64,000 nt of DNA. It comes from Pseudoduganella namucuonensis (lineage in GTDB: Bacteria > Pseudomonadota > Gammaproteobacteria > Burkholderiales > Burkholderiaceae_D). This document shows positions 8,495-17,114 of the stretch, one piece after another. The notes beneath the pieces are model-generated. The model was given only the letters and a program-made list of their open reading frames with translations. It searched no databases and was not told where the DNA came from. The stretch's first letter is position 1. Each line of letters starts with the position of its first letter. Made by a program: the position numbers and the translations under genes. The stretch spans positions 62,001 through 126,000 of the forward strand of contig NZ_FPBO01000022.1 in the NCBI RefSeq assembly GCF_900116645.1. The letters are read 5' to 3'.

Positions 8495-8568
8495 GTGCTC
8501 TTTCCGGAATGGCAAAAGCGGAATGATTACATGGATCGGCCCGTTTTTGGGGCTTTTTCAGCCACGGT

Positions 8569-8919
8569 TCAGGGCGGCGCGCGCCGGCTGTCCGGCCGGT
8601 CGCCGCGCGCCAGCCGCACCAGCACCTGCTCGGCCACGGCGCGCTGCCCCTCGTCCTGCACCGTCACGATCAGCAGGCAGGTGTCGCGCGGCGCCGGGCC
8701 GCGCGGTTCGGACTGGCTGGACTGCCGGTTGGGCGCGTCCCGGCGCGGCGCGGGCTTTTGCGCCGCATCGGCCACGAAGTCGCCCCGCGGCGGGCCGCCG
8801 TCGTCCTCCTGGGGGCGCATCTGCAGCGCCGACTCTGGCAGCCCGGCGGCGATCAGCGCGCTGCGGGCTTGCTGGGCGACATCGAAACTGTCGAAAACAC
8901 GTAACAAGGTATCGGCCAT
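8569..8919 (-). CDS. Small protein of unknown function, stress-protein-like
   Basis: A 116-residue protein starting MADTLLRVFDSFDVAQQA behind a good AAGGAGA site. The N-terminal 35 residues have the alpha/beta pattern of small general-stress proteins (FD..DVAQQARSALIAAGL). The middle is Pro/Arg/Asp-rich and probably disordered. The C-terminal part, CLLIVTVQDEGQRAVAEQVL, looks like a second beta-alpha unit. No catalytic motif is visible. It lies 86 bases downstream of the SNF2 helicase gene. Confidence 0.62.
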   Translation of the reverse strand: MADTLLRVFDSFDVAQQARSALIAAGLPESALQMRPQEDDGGPPRGDFVADAAQKPAPRRDAPNRQSSQSEPRGPAPRDTCLLIVTVQDEGQRAVAEQVLVRLARGDRPDSRRAPP

Positions 8920-9005
8920 GATGGTCTCCTTCCAGGGTCATCATAGTCCCGGCGCGGCGGAACCCGCGCCAGCTTGCCGGCCGGACGCAAACCCCCGGCG
9001 CGGCG

Positions 9006-12000
9006 CTAGCGCAAGCCTTCCTGCAGCATCGCCAGCATCTCCTGCGACGACATGCGGGCCGACATGTCGCTGCCGTCCAGCAGGCTGTCGGCCAGGTCGC
9101 GCTTGTGCTGGTGCAGGTCGACGATGCCCTCCTCGATGGTGTGGCGCGCCACCAGCCGGTAGATGGTCACCGGCCGCAACTGGCCCATGCGGTGGGCCCG
9201 GTCCGAGGCCTGGTCCTCCACCGCCGGATTCCACCACGGGTCCATGTGGATCACGTAGTCGGCCGCCGTCAGGTTGATGCCCATGCCGCCCGCCTTCAGG
9301 CTGATGAGGAAGACGTCGCCCTCGCCGGCCTGGAAGGCGTCCACCCGCTGCTTGCGCGCCGCCATCGGCGTCGCGCCGTCCAGGTACTGGTAGGCGATGC
9401 CGTTGCGGTCCAGGTGCGCCCGTATCAGCGTCAGGTGGTCGACGAACTGGCTGAACACCAGCACCTTGTGGCGGTTCTCCAGCAGGCCCTCGAGCAGGTG
9501 CGCAAACGCCGCCAGCTTGCTGCTGGCCAGGTTCAGGCCCGGCGCCACCAGGTTGGGGTTGCAGCAGGCGCGCCGCAGCTTCATGATCTCGGCCAGGATC
9601 TGGATCGACTTCTTCTCCGGCGGCCCCTCCACCTGCGCCAGGCTCTCCAGCGCCTCGCGCCGCAGCGACTCGTACAACTCCTTCTCCTGCTGCGACAGGT
9701 CCACCTCCAGCACGATCTCGGTGCGCGACGGCAGCTCCTTCAGCACCTGCGTCTTGGTGCGGCGCAGGATGAAGGGGCCGATCAGGCGGCGCAGCCGCTG
9801 GCGCGCGCCCACCTCGGCGCGGTGGTCCTGCTGTTTTTCGATCGGCCCGGCGAAGCGCAGGTTGAACTGCTCGATGCCGCCCAGCAGGCCCGGATTGATG
9901 AAGCGGAACAGGTTCCACAGCTCGCCCAGGTGGTTCTCCAGCGGCGTGCCGGTGGCCACCATGCGGAAGTCGCCGCGCAGCGCCATCACGGCCTGCGAGC
10001 GCTTGGTGGCGCCGTTCTTGATGGCCTGCGCCTCGTCCAGCACGATGGTGTGCCAGTGCACGCCGGCGAAACGCTCGGCGTCCTGCTGCAGCAGGCCGTA
10101 GCTGGCGATCACCAGGTCGAAGGCGCCGGCGTTCGACAGCGTCCCGGCGCGGTCGCCGGTGCCGAACATCTTCACGTTCAGCGTGGGGGCGAAGCGCGCC
10201 GCCTCGCTGGCCCAGTTCAGGCACACCGAGGTGGGCGCGATCACCAGCGCCGGGCCTTGCGGCGCGCGCGACAGGATCAGCGCCAGCGCCTGCAGCGTCT
10301 TGCCCAGGCCCATGTCGTCGGCCAGGCAGGCGCCCACGCCCCAGTGGGCCAGGCGCGACAGCCAGTCGTAGCCGTCGCGCTGGTAGTCGCGCAGCTCGGC
10401 CTGCAGGGTGCTGGGCAGCCGCGGCGTGAAGGCGGTGCTGGCCTCCAGCCGCGCCAGGTGCGCGACCCAGGCCGGATCGGCCTCCACCGCGCCCGCCTCG
10501 CCGGCCAGCTCCTCCAGCGCGAAGGTCGCCAGCGGGTGGATGCGCACGCCGTCCGCGCTCTCCACGCCGAAGGCCTGCAGCTCGCGCAGGCGGCGGTGCA
10601 GCTCCTCGGTCAGCGCCAGGAACTGGTTGTCGCCCAGCGCCACGAAGCGGTCCTTGGTGGCCTGCATCAGCTCCAGCAGCGAGCGCAGGTCCATCACGCG
10701 GCCCTCGTCCACCCGCAGCTCGCCGCTTGCCGCGAACCAGTCCTTCTCGCCGCGTATCTTCAGGCGGAACTGGCCGCCGCCGACCTTCTGCGTCACGCGG
10801 AAGCGCTCGCCCTCTGGCCAGGCCACCACCACCTGTTCCAGCGGCAGCTCCTGCAGTTCGGACAGCAGCTGCAGGCACAGCGCGGGCTGGCCCAGCAGCC
10901 ACTCGCCGTGGTCCTGCTCCGCCTGTTCCAGCACCGGGCATTGGGACACCAGCACGCGCTCGGCGTCGCGCTCCCCGGCCAGGTGGCGGCGCGCCTGCAC
11001 CTGTTTGCCCTCCACCTCGGCGATCATGCTTTCCGCGCCGCTGCCGGGCGCGTAGTAGGCGCCCCCGGCCAGCGGGCGCACCTGGATCTGCATCTTGAGG
11101 CCCTGCTGGTAGGGGAACAGGTGCACGTGCAGGCGCGTGTCGGCCTCCACCTGCTCCGCGTTGCCCGCGCTGCCGCCGATGTCCGACTGCACCGTCACCA
11201 GCGACGACACCGCGCCGATGGCCTCCAGCACCTGCTTCTCCGCGTGCAGCGGCACCGACAGGCCGTCGCCGACGATGGCGGCGATGCGGCGGTGCTCTTC
11301 CTCGATGCTCACCACGCGCAGCCGCGTCGGCGTCTCGCGCACCACCACCACGCCGGCGTTGATGTCGTCCAGCGCCGGCTGCAGGGTCAGGCGCAGCTGG
11401 CCCGCGTCGGCCCGTATCATCAGTTCCGGCGCGCCGGGCAGCAGCTCCACCCGGGTGTCCGGCGCTTCCAGCCAGTACACGTGCGGATGGCCGACCAGCG
11501 CCAGCGCCGCCTGTTCATGGTCGATGTCGTAGCGCAGGCCGGACGAATAGGCCTGGCGCGACGGCGCGATGGTGCTGCTGATGCGGATGTCCTGCGGCGT
11601 CAGGAACTCCATCTGCGCCGCGTCCTCGCGCAGGCGCTTCAGGGCCAGCGGGCGTCCCTTGCCCCAGGCGCCGCGCGCGTCGCGCTTCTGCTCGCGCGGC
11701 TCGATCTCGGTGACGCCGTGGCGCGGGTCGTAGGTGATCATCCACACCAGCCGCGTCTCGCCGCCGGCCGCGTCGGGCGCGGCCTGCTGCAGGTTGATCA
11801 GCGCGGTCAGCTGGCGCTGCCAGGCTTCCTGGCGCTCGAACCATCCCGTCAGGTCGGCGAAGCCGAGGCGCTCGCGCAGCGCCGCCGCGTGGGTGGCCAT
11901 GTCGGCGTCGCCAAGGTGGCCCAGCAGGCTGGCGGCCTGCGCGGCGATGAACTTGTAGCCCAGCGTTTCGGCCTGCTGCGCCAGCGCGTGCAGCGGCTCG

Positions 12001-13190
12001 CGCTTGTCCCCCAGTTGCGGCAGCGAGAGCCAGAACCAGAGCAGGGCCTGGAACATCTGCGGCTGCATGCCGGTTTCCCAGGCTCGCGACAGCACCACGT
12101 CGGTCTGCATGGTGCCGGCGCGGATCTGGCGCAGCATGCTCAGTTGCTGGTACACCGTGCTGTCCGGGTTGGCCTGGGTGTGCACCGCCAGCTCCAGGTA
12201 GCTCTCGGCCGCCTTCTGCATCTTGGGGTCGGCGCTGCGCAGCAGGGCCAGCACGTACAGGTGGCCGCCCATGCCGCGGAACAGCATCTTGCGCTTGCCG
12301 GTGTCGCGGCGCAGCGTTTTCAGCGCGCCCTCGAAGCCGGCCAGGGACTTCTCCAATGAGTTGTCCAATGCGTTCTCCGAATCGCCGCGCAGCAGCACGA
12401 TCACGCTGCGGAAGAACTGCGCCAGCGAGCCGTCCATGCCCTCCAGCCAGGTGGCGCCCTGTTTCAGCTCGCCGCACAGGATGGCGTCCTCCGCCAGCGC
12501 CAGGCGCAGCGCGTCGCTGATGTATTCGTTCTTGGCGATGCGGCGCTGGCAGTGGCGCTCCGTGAAGCCGCGCACGCCCGGCGCCAGCGACGGTTCGCGC
12601 TGGCAGTGCTGCAACAGCAGCATCAGCACGTCGTCCAGCAGCAGCGGGTGCACCAGGATCAGCATGCCCGGCTCGAACGGGCGGGTGAAGATGTCGACGA
12701 TGGGGTGCAGCTGCGCCGCCTCGTAGCAGGCCATGCAGGCCTGCAGCAACGGCAGCACCTGCTGCGGCGCCTGGCCGCGCAGCAGCGCCATGCGCAGGCG
12801 CGCCACGCCCTGGCGGTAGCTGCGCGGCTCCGGCGCGCCGTTCCAGCCCTGGCGCATCGGATGCAGCGCGTCGTGCGCGGCGCACAGGTCGCCCAGCACG
12901 TGGGCGCCGATGGCGGCGCGGATGGCCGGCCAGCGCAGCTTGGTGTTGCACATGTAGCCGCGCGCCGTCAGCACGCTGACGAAGGCCAGCCGCTCCAGCT
13001 TGAGCAGCGGCTCGTCCAGCGTGTTCACGTTGAACATGAAGCCGCGCGCGTCGCGCACGCCGGCCTTGTTGAGCAGGTCCAGTATCGCGGTGCGGCCGGT
13101 GGCCTCGCCGATCAGCGCGAGCAGCGCCAGGATGATTTTCTCGTCGGCGGCGAGCGCCTCGAATTCGGCGAGCAGTTGCTGGTCCGTCAT
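9006..13190 (-). CDS. SNF2/SWI2-family helicase with very long N-terminal region
   Basis: A 1394-residue protein. The last ~480 residues are a complete SNF2 ATPase: Walker A DDMGLGKT near residue 957, the DEAQ box VLDEAQAIKN near 1052, motif III TGTPLENHLGELW, and the C-terminal helicase lobe with VFSQFVDHL and DRAHRMGQ. Such proteins translocate on duplex DNA and remodel protein-DNA complexes. The first ~900 residues hold no recognisable nuclease, SWIM zinc motif or repeat I can name; they are rich in helices and Gln/Leu/Ala. The start lies 10 bases after the stop of the upstream S9 peptidase, so the two are probably co-transcribed. Confidence 0.9.
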   Translation of the reverse strand: MTDQQLLAEFEALAADEKIILALLALIGEATGRTAILDLLNKAGVRDARGFMFNVNTLDEPLLKLERLAFVSVLTARGYMCNTKLRWPAIRAAIGAHVLGDLCAAHDALHPMRQGWNGAPEPRSYRQGVARLRMALLRGQAPQQVLPLLQACMACYEAAQLHPIVDIFTRPFEPGMLILVHPLLLDDVLMLLLQHCQREPSLAPGVRGFTERHCQRRIAKNEYISDALRLALAEDAILCGELKQGATWLEGMDGSLAQFFRSVIVLLRGDSENALDNSLEKSLAGFEGALKTLRRDTGKRKMLFRGMGGHLYVLALLRSADPKMQKAAESYLELAVHTQANPDSTVYQQLSMLRQIRAGTMQTDVVLSRAWETGMQPQMFQALLWFWLSLPQLGDKREPLHALAQQAETLGYKFIAAQAASLLGHLGDADMATHAAALRERLGFADLTGWFERQEAWQRQLTALINLQQAAPDAAGGETRLVWMITYDPRHGVTEIEPREQKRDARGAWGKGRPLALKRLREDAAQMEFLTPQDIRISSTIAPSRQAYSSGLRYDIDHEQAALALVGHPHVYWLEAPDTRVELLPGAPELMIRADAGQLRLTLQPALDDINAGVVVVRETPTRLRVVSIEEEHRRIAAIVGDGLSVPLHAEKQVLEAIGAVSSLVTVQSDIGGSAGNAEQVEADTRLHVHLFPYQQGLKMQIQVRPLAGGAYYAPGSGAESMIAEVEGKQVQARRHLAGERDAERVLVSQCPVLEQAEQDHGEWLLGQPALCLQLLSELQELPLEQVVVAWPEGERFRVTQKVGGGQFRLKIRGEKDWFAASGELRVDEGRVMDLRSLLELMQATKDRFVALGDNQFLALTEELHRRLRELQAFGVESADGVRIHPLATFALEELAGEAGAVEADPAWVAHLARLEASTAFTPRLPSTLQAELRDYQRDGYDWLSRLAHWGVGACLADDMGLGKTLQALALILSRAPQGPALVIAPTSVCLNWASEAARFAPTLNVKMFGTGDRAGTLSNAGAFDLVIASYGLLQQDAERFAGVHWHTIVLDEAQAIKNGATKRSQAVMALRGDFRMVATGTPLENHLGELWNLFRFINPGLLGGIEQFNLRFAGPIEKQQDHRAEVGARQRLRRLIGPFILRRTKTQVLKELPSRTEIVLEVDLSQQEKELYESLRREALESLAQVEGPPEKKSIQILAEIMKLRRACCNPNLVAPGLNLASSKLAAFAHLLEGLLENRHKVLVFSQFVDHLTLIRAHLDRNGIAYQYLDGATPMAARKQRVDAFQAGEGDVFLISLKAGGMGINLTAADYVIHMDPWWNPAVEDQASDRAHRMGQLRPVTIYRLVARHTIEEGIVDLHQHKRDLADSLLDGSDMSARMSSQEMLAMLQEGLR

Positions 13191-13200
13191 GTGCTATTTT

Positions 13201-15150
13201 CTACAGGTTATGGATGTCCACCGGCGCCGGCGCGGCGGCGTCGTGCAGGCCGAACATGCGCTGGTAGAAGTACAGTTCCGCCTCCAGCGTGCGGACGATG
13301 TTCTCGGCCTTGCGGAAGCCGTGGCCCTCGCCCTCCAGCGGCACATAGGCCACCGGCACGCCGCGCGCCTTCAGCGCCCGCACCATCATTTCGGACTGCT
13401 GCGGCGGCACCACCTTGTCGTCCAGGCCCTGGAAGAAGATCATGGGACGCGCCAGGCGGTCCGTGTGGTTGATGGGGGAGCGCGCCTGGTAGACGGCGTC
13501 CGCCTCGCCGGCGGGGGCGATCAGGTATTCGTTGTAGTGCGACTCGAACTTGTGCGAGTCCTGGTCCAGGCCCTTCAGGTCGGACACGCCGTAGTAGCTG
13601 GCGCCCAGCTTGAACACGTCGTGGAAGGTCAGCGCGCACAGCGTGGTCAGGCCGCCGGCGCTGCCGCCGCGGATGATCAGGCGGTCGGCGTCGGCCATGC
13701 CGCGTTCGGCCAGGTGGCGCGCGCCGGCGATGCAGTCCTCCACGTCGACGACGCCCCACTGGCCCTTGAGCGCGTTGCGGTAGGCGCGGCCGAAGCCGGT
13801 GCTGCCGCCGTAGTTCACGTCCAGCACGCCGAAGCCGCGGCTGGTCCAGTACTGCGTGGCCAGCTTGAGCGTGTTGACCGTCATGCTGGTCGGGCCGCCG
13901 TGGCTGATGACGATCACGGGCGGCTTGCCGCCCTCGGGGGCGCGCACGTCCTGGTTTTGCGGCGGATAGAAGAAGGCGTGCGCGGTGCGGCCGCCCGCGC
14001 TGGCGTAGCTGATGCTTTGCGGGACGGACAGGTAGCCCAGCGCCGGCGTGTCGGCGATCGAGTGCGCCAGCACTTCCAGCTCGCCGCTGGACAGGTCGAT
14101 GCGCGCCAGTTCCAGCGGAATGGTGGGGCTGCCCGCCAGCACGGCGACAAAGCCCGGCCCCGCGCGCAGTTCGCGGATCTCCTCGTAGGGCACGGCGATG
14201 GGCGACAGCGCGCCGCTGTCCACATCCAGCCGCGCCAGGCGGCTCACGCCCTGCTCTATATAGGTGCAGACGATTTCGCGCGCCGACGCGAAGCCGTACA
14301 TGGAATTGCCGAACACCCAGTGCGGCGAGCCGAATTCGGCCTCCATCGGGCACACCGGCCGCGCGCCGCCCCCGGCGTGGCGGTACAGATTCCACCATCC
14401 GCCGCGGTCGGACACGAAATACAGCGAGCCGTCCGGCGCCCACTCCGGCTGGCAAATGGCCTCTTCCGGGCCGCCCGCCACCAGCAGCGGCGCGTCCAGC
14501 GCGCCGTCGTCCCGCACGGCGGCCAGCCACAGCTCCGTGCCCTGCCACGGCATGCGCGGATGGTCCCAGCTCAGCCAGGCCAGCATGCGGCCGTCCGGCG
14601 ACAGGCGCGGGGCGGCGTAGAAGTCGTGCCCTTGCGCCAGCACGGTCTCGGCGCCGTCGAAGCCGACCGCGCACAGCGTGTTGACCGGTTGCGCGTGGGA
14701 GGCCTGGTCTTCGGGATGCTGCTCGCGCACCGCGACCAGGCGGCCGCGCGCGCGGTCCACCACGAAATCGGCGAAACGCTGGCGGCCCGCCGCGGTGAAC
14801 GGCGTCGCCTCGGCGCCGCCGTCCTTGCGATACAGGCGGTTGTCGGCGAAATGCGAGAAATAGACGGTGTCGCCATCGACCGCGTAGGCGCCGCCGCCGT
14901 ATTCATGCACGCGGCTGCGCACATTGAGCGGGACCGGCGTCAATTCATCGGTGCGGCCGCCGTGGCGGCGCAGCAGCGTGTTGCGTCCCGCCTCGCTGGC
15001 GCGGCCGGCCAGCCAATAGACGTCGCCGTCCGCGCCCAGCGCGAGCTGGGACAGCGGCGTGGCGCCCGCCGCCACCAGGGCGGCGCTGATGGGGGAGGCC
15101 CAGGCGCCAAACGGCGCGGCGTTGGTATGGGACTGCTGCGGGTTGGACAT
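13201..15150 (-). CDS. S9 family (prolyl-oligopeptidase type) serine peptidase
   Basis: A 649-residue cytoplasmic peptidase of the acylaminoacyl/dipeptidyl type. The N-terminal ~380 residues form the beta-propeller (SPDGRMLAWLSWDHP, APDGSLYFVSDRGGWW). The C-terminal alpha/beta hydrolase domain has the nucleophile RGGSAGGLTT near residue 495, the Asp in GLDDKVVPP near 575 and the His in GEGHGFRK near 610, so the triad is complete. ATG 15150 (MSNPQQSH) is used; upstream residues to 15273 overlap the hemE start region and lack family similarity. The gene is divergent from hemE, with 116 bases between starts, and no signal peptide is evident. Confidence 0.92.
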   Translation of the reverse strand: MSNPQQSHTNAAPFGAWASPISAALVAAGATPLSQLALGADGDVYWLAGRASEAGRNTLLRRHGGRTDELTPVPLNVRSRVHEYGGGAYAVDGDTVYFSHFADNRLYRKDGGAEATPFTAAGRQRFADFVVDRARGRLVAVREQHPEDQASHAQPVNTLCAVGFDGAETVLAQGHDFYAAPRLSPDGRMLAWLSWDHPRMPWQGTELWLAAVRDDGALDAPLLVAGGPEEAICQPEWAPDGSLYFVSDRGGWWNLYRHAGGGARPVCPMEAEFGSPHWVFGNSMYGFASAREIVCTYIEQGVSRLARLDVDSGALSPIAVPYEEIRELRAGPGFVAVLAGSPTIPLELARIDLSSGELEVLAHSIADTPALGYLSVPQSISYASAGGRTAHAFFYPPQNQDVRAPEGGKPPVIVISHGGPTSMTVNTLKLATQYWTSRGFGVLDVNYGGSTGFGRAYRNALKGQWGVVDVEDCIAGARHLAERGMADADRLIIRGGSAGGLTTLCALTFHDVFKLGASYYGVSDLKGLDQDSHKFESHYNEYLIAPAGEADAVYQARSPINHTDRLARPMIFFQGLDDKVVPPQQSEMMVRALKARGVPVAYVPLEGEGHGFRKAENIVRTLEAELYFYQRMFGLHDAAAPAPVDIHNL

Positions 15151-15266
15151 CGTCTGCGCTCCATGGAATATCGGCTGAATGATACAGATACGCGCGGGGC
15201 CATGCGTAAAAAAGCCCGTGCGGGATGCGATAATAGCTCCTTTATTCCGCCTTTGGATTGCCTTCC

Positions 15267-16343
15267 ATGCCACAATTCGCCCCGCTGAAGAACGACACCT
15301 TCCTGCGCGCGCTGCTGCGCCAGCCGACCGAGTACACGCCAGTCTGGCTGATGCGCCAGGCCGGGCGGTATCTGCCCGAGTACCGCGCCACCCGCGCCAT
15401 AGGCGGTTCCTTCATGGGCCTGGCCACCAATCCCGACCTGGCCACCGAGGTCACGCTGCAGCCCATCGACCGCTATCCGCTGGACGCGGCCATCCTGTTC
15501 TCGGACATCCTGACCGTGCCGGACGCCATGGGCCTGGGCCTGCGCTTCGTGGAGGGCGAGGGCCCGAAGTTCGACCGCCCGCTGCGCACCGAGGAGGACG
15601 TGCTGGCGCTGCGCGCGCCCGAACCGGGCTCGCTGGACTACGTGTTCAAGGCCGTGACCCAGATCCGCACCGAGCTGAATGGCCGCGTGCCGCTGATCGG
15701 CTTCTCCGGCAGCCCGTGGACGCTGGCCTGCTACATGGTGGAGGGCGAGGGCTCGCGCGAGTTCCACACGATCAAAAAGATGCTGTACAGCCGTCCGGAC
15801 CTGATGCACCGCCTCCTGTCCATCAACGCGCAGTCGGTGGCGGACTACCTGAACGCCCAGATCGACGCCGGCGCCCAGGCAGTGATGGTGTTCGACTCGT
15901 GGGGCGGCGCGCTGGCCGACGGCGCCTTCCAGGAGTTCTCGTTGCAATACATGCGCCAGGTGGTGTCCCTGCTCAAGCGTGAAAAGGACGGCGTGAAGAT
16001 CCCCGCCATCGTCTTCACCAAGGGCGGCGGCCACTGGGCCGAGGAAATCGCCGCCACCGGCGCCGACGCCATCGGCCTGGACTGGACTGCCAACCTGGGC
16101 AAGATCCGCGCGCTGGTGGGCGACAAGGTCGCCCTGCAGGGCAATCTGGACCCGGCCATCCTGTTCGCCGAGCCGGACCAGATCCGCGCCGAGGTGGTCA
16201 AGGTGCTCAACGCCTACGGCAGGCACGACACCGGCCACGTTTTCAACCTGGGCCACGGCATTTCGCAGTTCACCCCGCCGGAGTCGGTGGCGGCCATGGT
16301 GGACGCGGTTCACAGCCACAGCCGCACCCTGCGCAATACCTGA
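15267..16343 (+). CDS. hemE: Uroporphyrinogen decarboxylase
   Basis: HemE converts uroporphyrinogen III to coproporphyrinogen III in heme synthesis. At 358 residues from ATG 15267 it is full length and begins MPQFAPLKNDTFLRALLRQP. Substrate-binding motifs PVWLMRQAGRYLPEYR (residues ~28-43), the catalytic Asp in FSDILTVPDAMG and the GSPWTLACYMVEG loop are intact, as is the C-terminal NLGHGI. A TTG nine bases upstream is possible but not needed. It ends at a strong terminator, followed by the DnaA-box region and priA. Confidence 0.97.
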   Translation: MPQFAPLKNDTFLRALLRQPTEYTPVWLMRQAGRYLPEYRATRAIGGSFMGLATNPDLATEVTLQPIDRYPLDAAILFSDILTVPDAMGLGLRFVEGEGPKFDRPLRTEEDVLALRAPEPGSLDYVFKAVTQIRTELNGRVPLIGFSGSPWTLACYMVEGEGSREFHTIKKMLYSRPDLMHRLLSINAQSVADYLNAQIDAGAQAVMVFDSWGGALADGAFQEFSLQYMRQVVSLLKREKDGVKIPAIVFTKGGGHWAEEIAATGADAIGLDWTANLGKIRALVGDKVALQGNLDPAILFAEPDQIRAEVVKVLNAYGRHDTGHVFNLGHGISQFTPPESVAAMVDAVHSHSRTLRNT

Positions 16344-16357
16344 TGTAGTCTGCCAAC

Positions 16358-16394
16358 AAAGGGCGCGTTTCGCCGGAAACGCGCCCTTTTTCCA
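16358..16394 (+). terminator. Rho-independent terminator of hemE
   Basis: A 13-bp perfect stem (AAAGGGCGCGTTT, 16358-16370, paired with 16377-16389) with a six-base loop, followed by a T run, starts 14 bases after the hemE stop. Confidence 0.88.
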
Positions 16395-16421
16395 TGGTGC
16401 GGCTGAACAAGTCCAGCCGAC

Positions 16422-17056
16422 TTATACACATTTTTTTTTGCTGTGGAAATAACAGCCTGTGTATTTCTTTTCTTCGGCAGCCACTTTGCAAGTGATTGAT
16501 TATTATGGGTTTATTTTTTGCTTCATAGGGGGCTGGATGCCAGCCTGTAAACTTTCCCCGGCCGTCGAAGTGGTCCTATTCGCGCATTCTCCACAAAGTT
16601 ATCCACAAAAACTGTGGATAATGGACGAAAGTACTTAGTAAACCGTGACTTAGTTACAATGCTAAGGTTTCTGATGAGGAAATGTTGCGGCGCATGATAT
16701 TTAGTTAGCTTGTTATTGGCAGGAACGCATTGCGTTTGCGCAAACTTAGGCTTTCCAGACGGAGTAGAATGCGGCGGCCCGGATGCTGTGGTGCAGCAGG
16801 GTTATTGCAGACCAGTTATCTCCAAAAAGCGCTTGATTTCGGCAAAAAACCCGTCCCTAAATACTTCAGTTATGCACAGCAGCTGAATAACTGAGCAGTA
16901 GAACCGGTCCCTAGGGAGGGTTCTTCAAGTCGTTGATTTTAAAGGTGAAAAAATCGGAGATTTTGGCCGGTTTACGCGAATTTCCCTCAGCGATCATGGG
17001 TTTCTGAAGATAAATGCTCTGTTGTTCACAAAGTTATCCACAAAATATGTGGATAG
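16422..17056. other. DnaA-box cluster between hemE and priA: candidate replication origin or DnaA-binding locus
   Basis: The stretch 16395-17114 has no convincing gene and is visibly AT-richer than its surroundings. Five perfect TTATNCACA boxes are present: 16422-16430 (+), 16599-16607 (+), 16613-16621 (-), 16870-16878 (+) and 17034-17042 (+). Three more differ by one base: 16587-16595, 17022-17030 and 17048-17056 (-). They form two modules of the same design (16587-16621 and 17022-17056): a variant box, AAG, a perfect box, a five-base spacer, then an inverted box. T-rich tracts at 16431-16439 and around 16511 could serve as an unwinding element. The priA start is 58 bases after the last box. 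Origin function is inferred from the pattern; dnaA is not in the window. Confidence 0.6.
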
Positions 17057-17114
17057 CGCGGCGGGACCGGAAGCGCCGCGTTTCGGCGCGTTTTTTTGAT
17101 TAGGTTAGGACCCG

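Noticed and set aside
9105..12359. 1084-codon plus-strand frame inside the SNF2 helicase gene
   Set aside because: Antisense shadow of a gene with complete helicase motifs; no recognisable motif and extreme His/Gln/Arg/Leu content.
9006..15150. Defence system built on the SNF2 helicase
   Set aside because: The neighbours are an S9 peptidase and small proteins; no nuclease, methylase, PLD or other known defence component is present.
16270..16491. 73-codon minus-strand frame at the left edge of the DnaA-box region
   Set aside because: Overlaps the end of hemE and its terminator and has no similarity or ribosome site.
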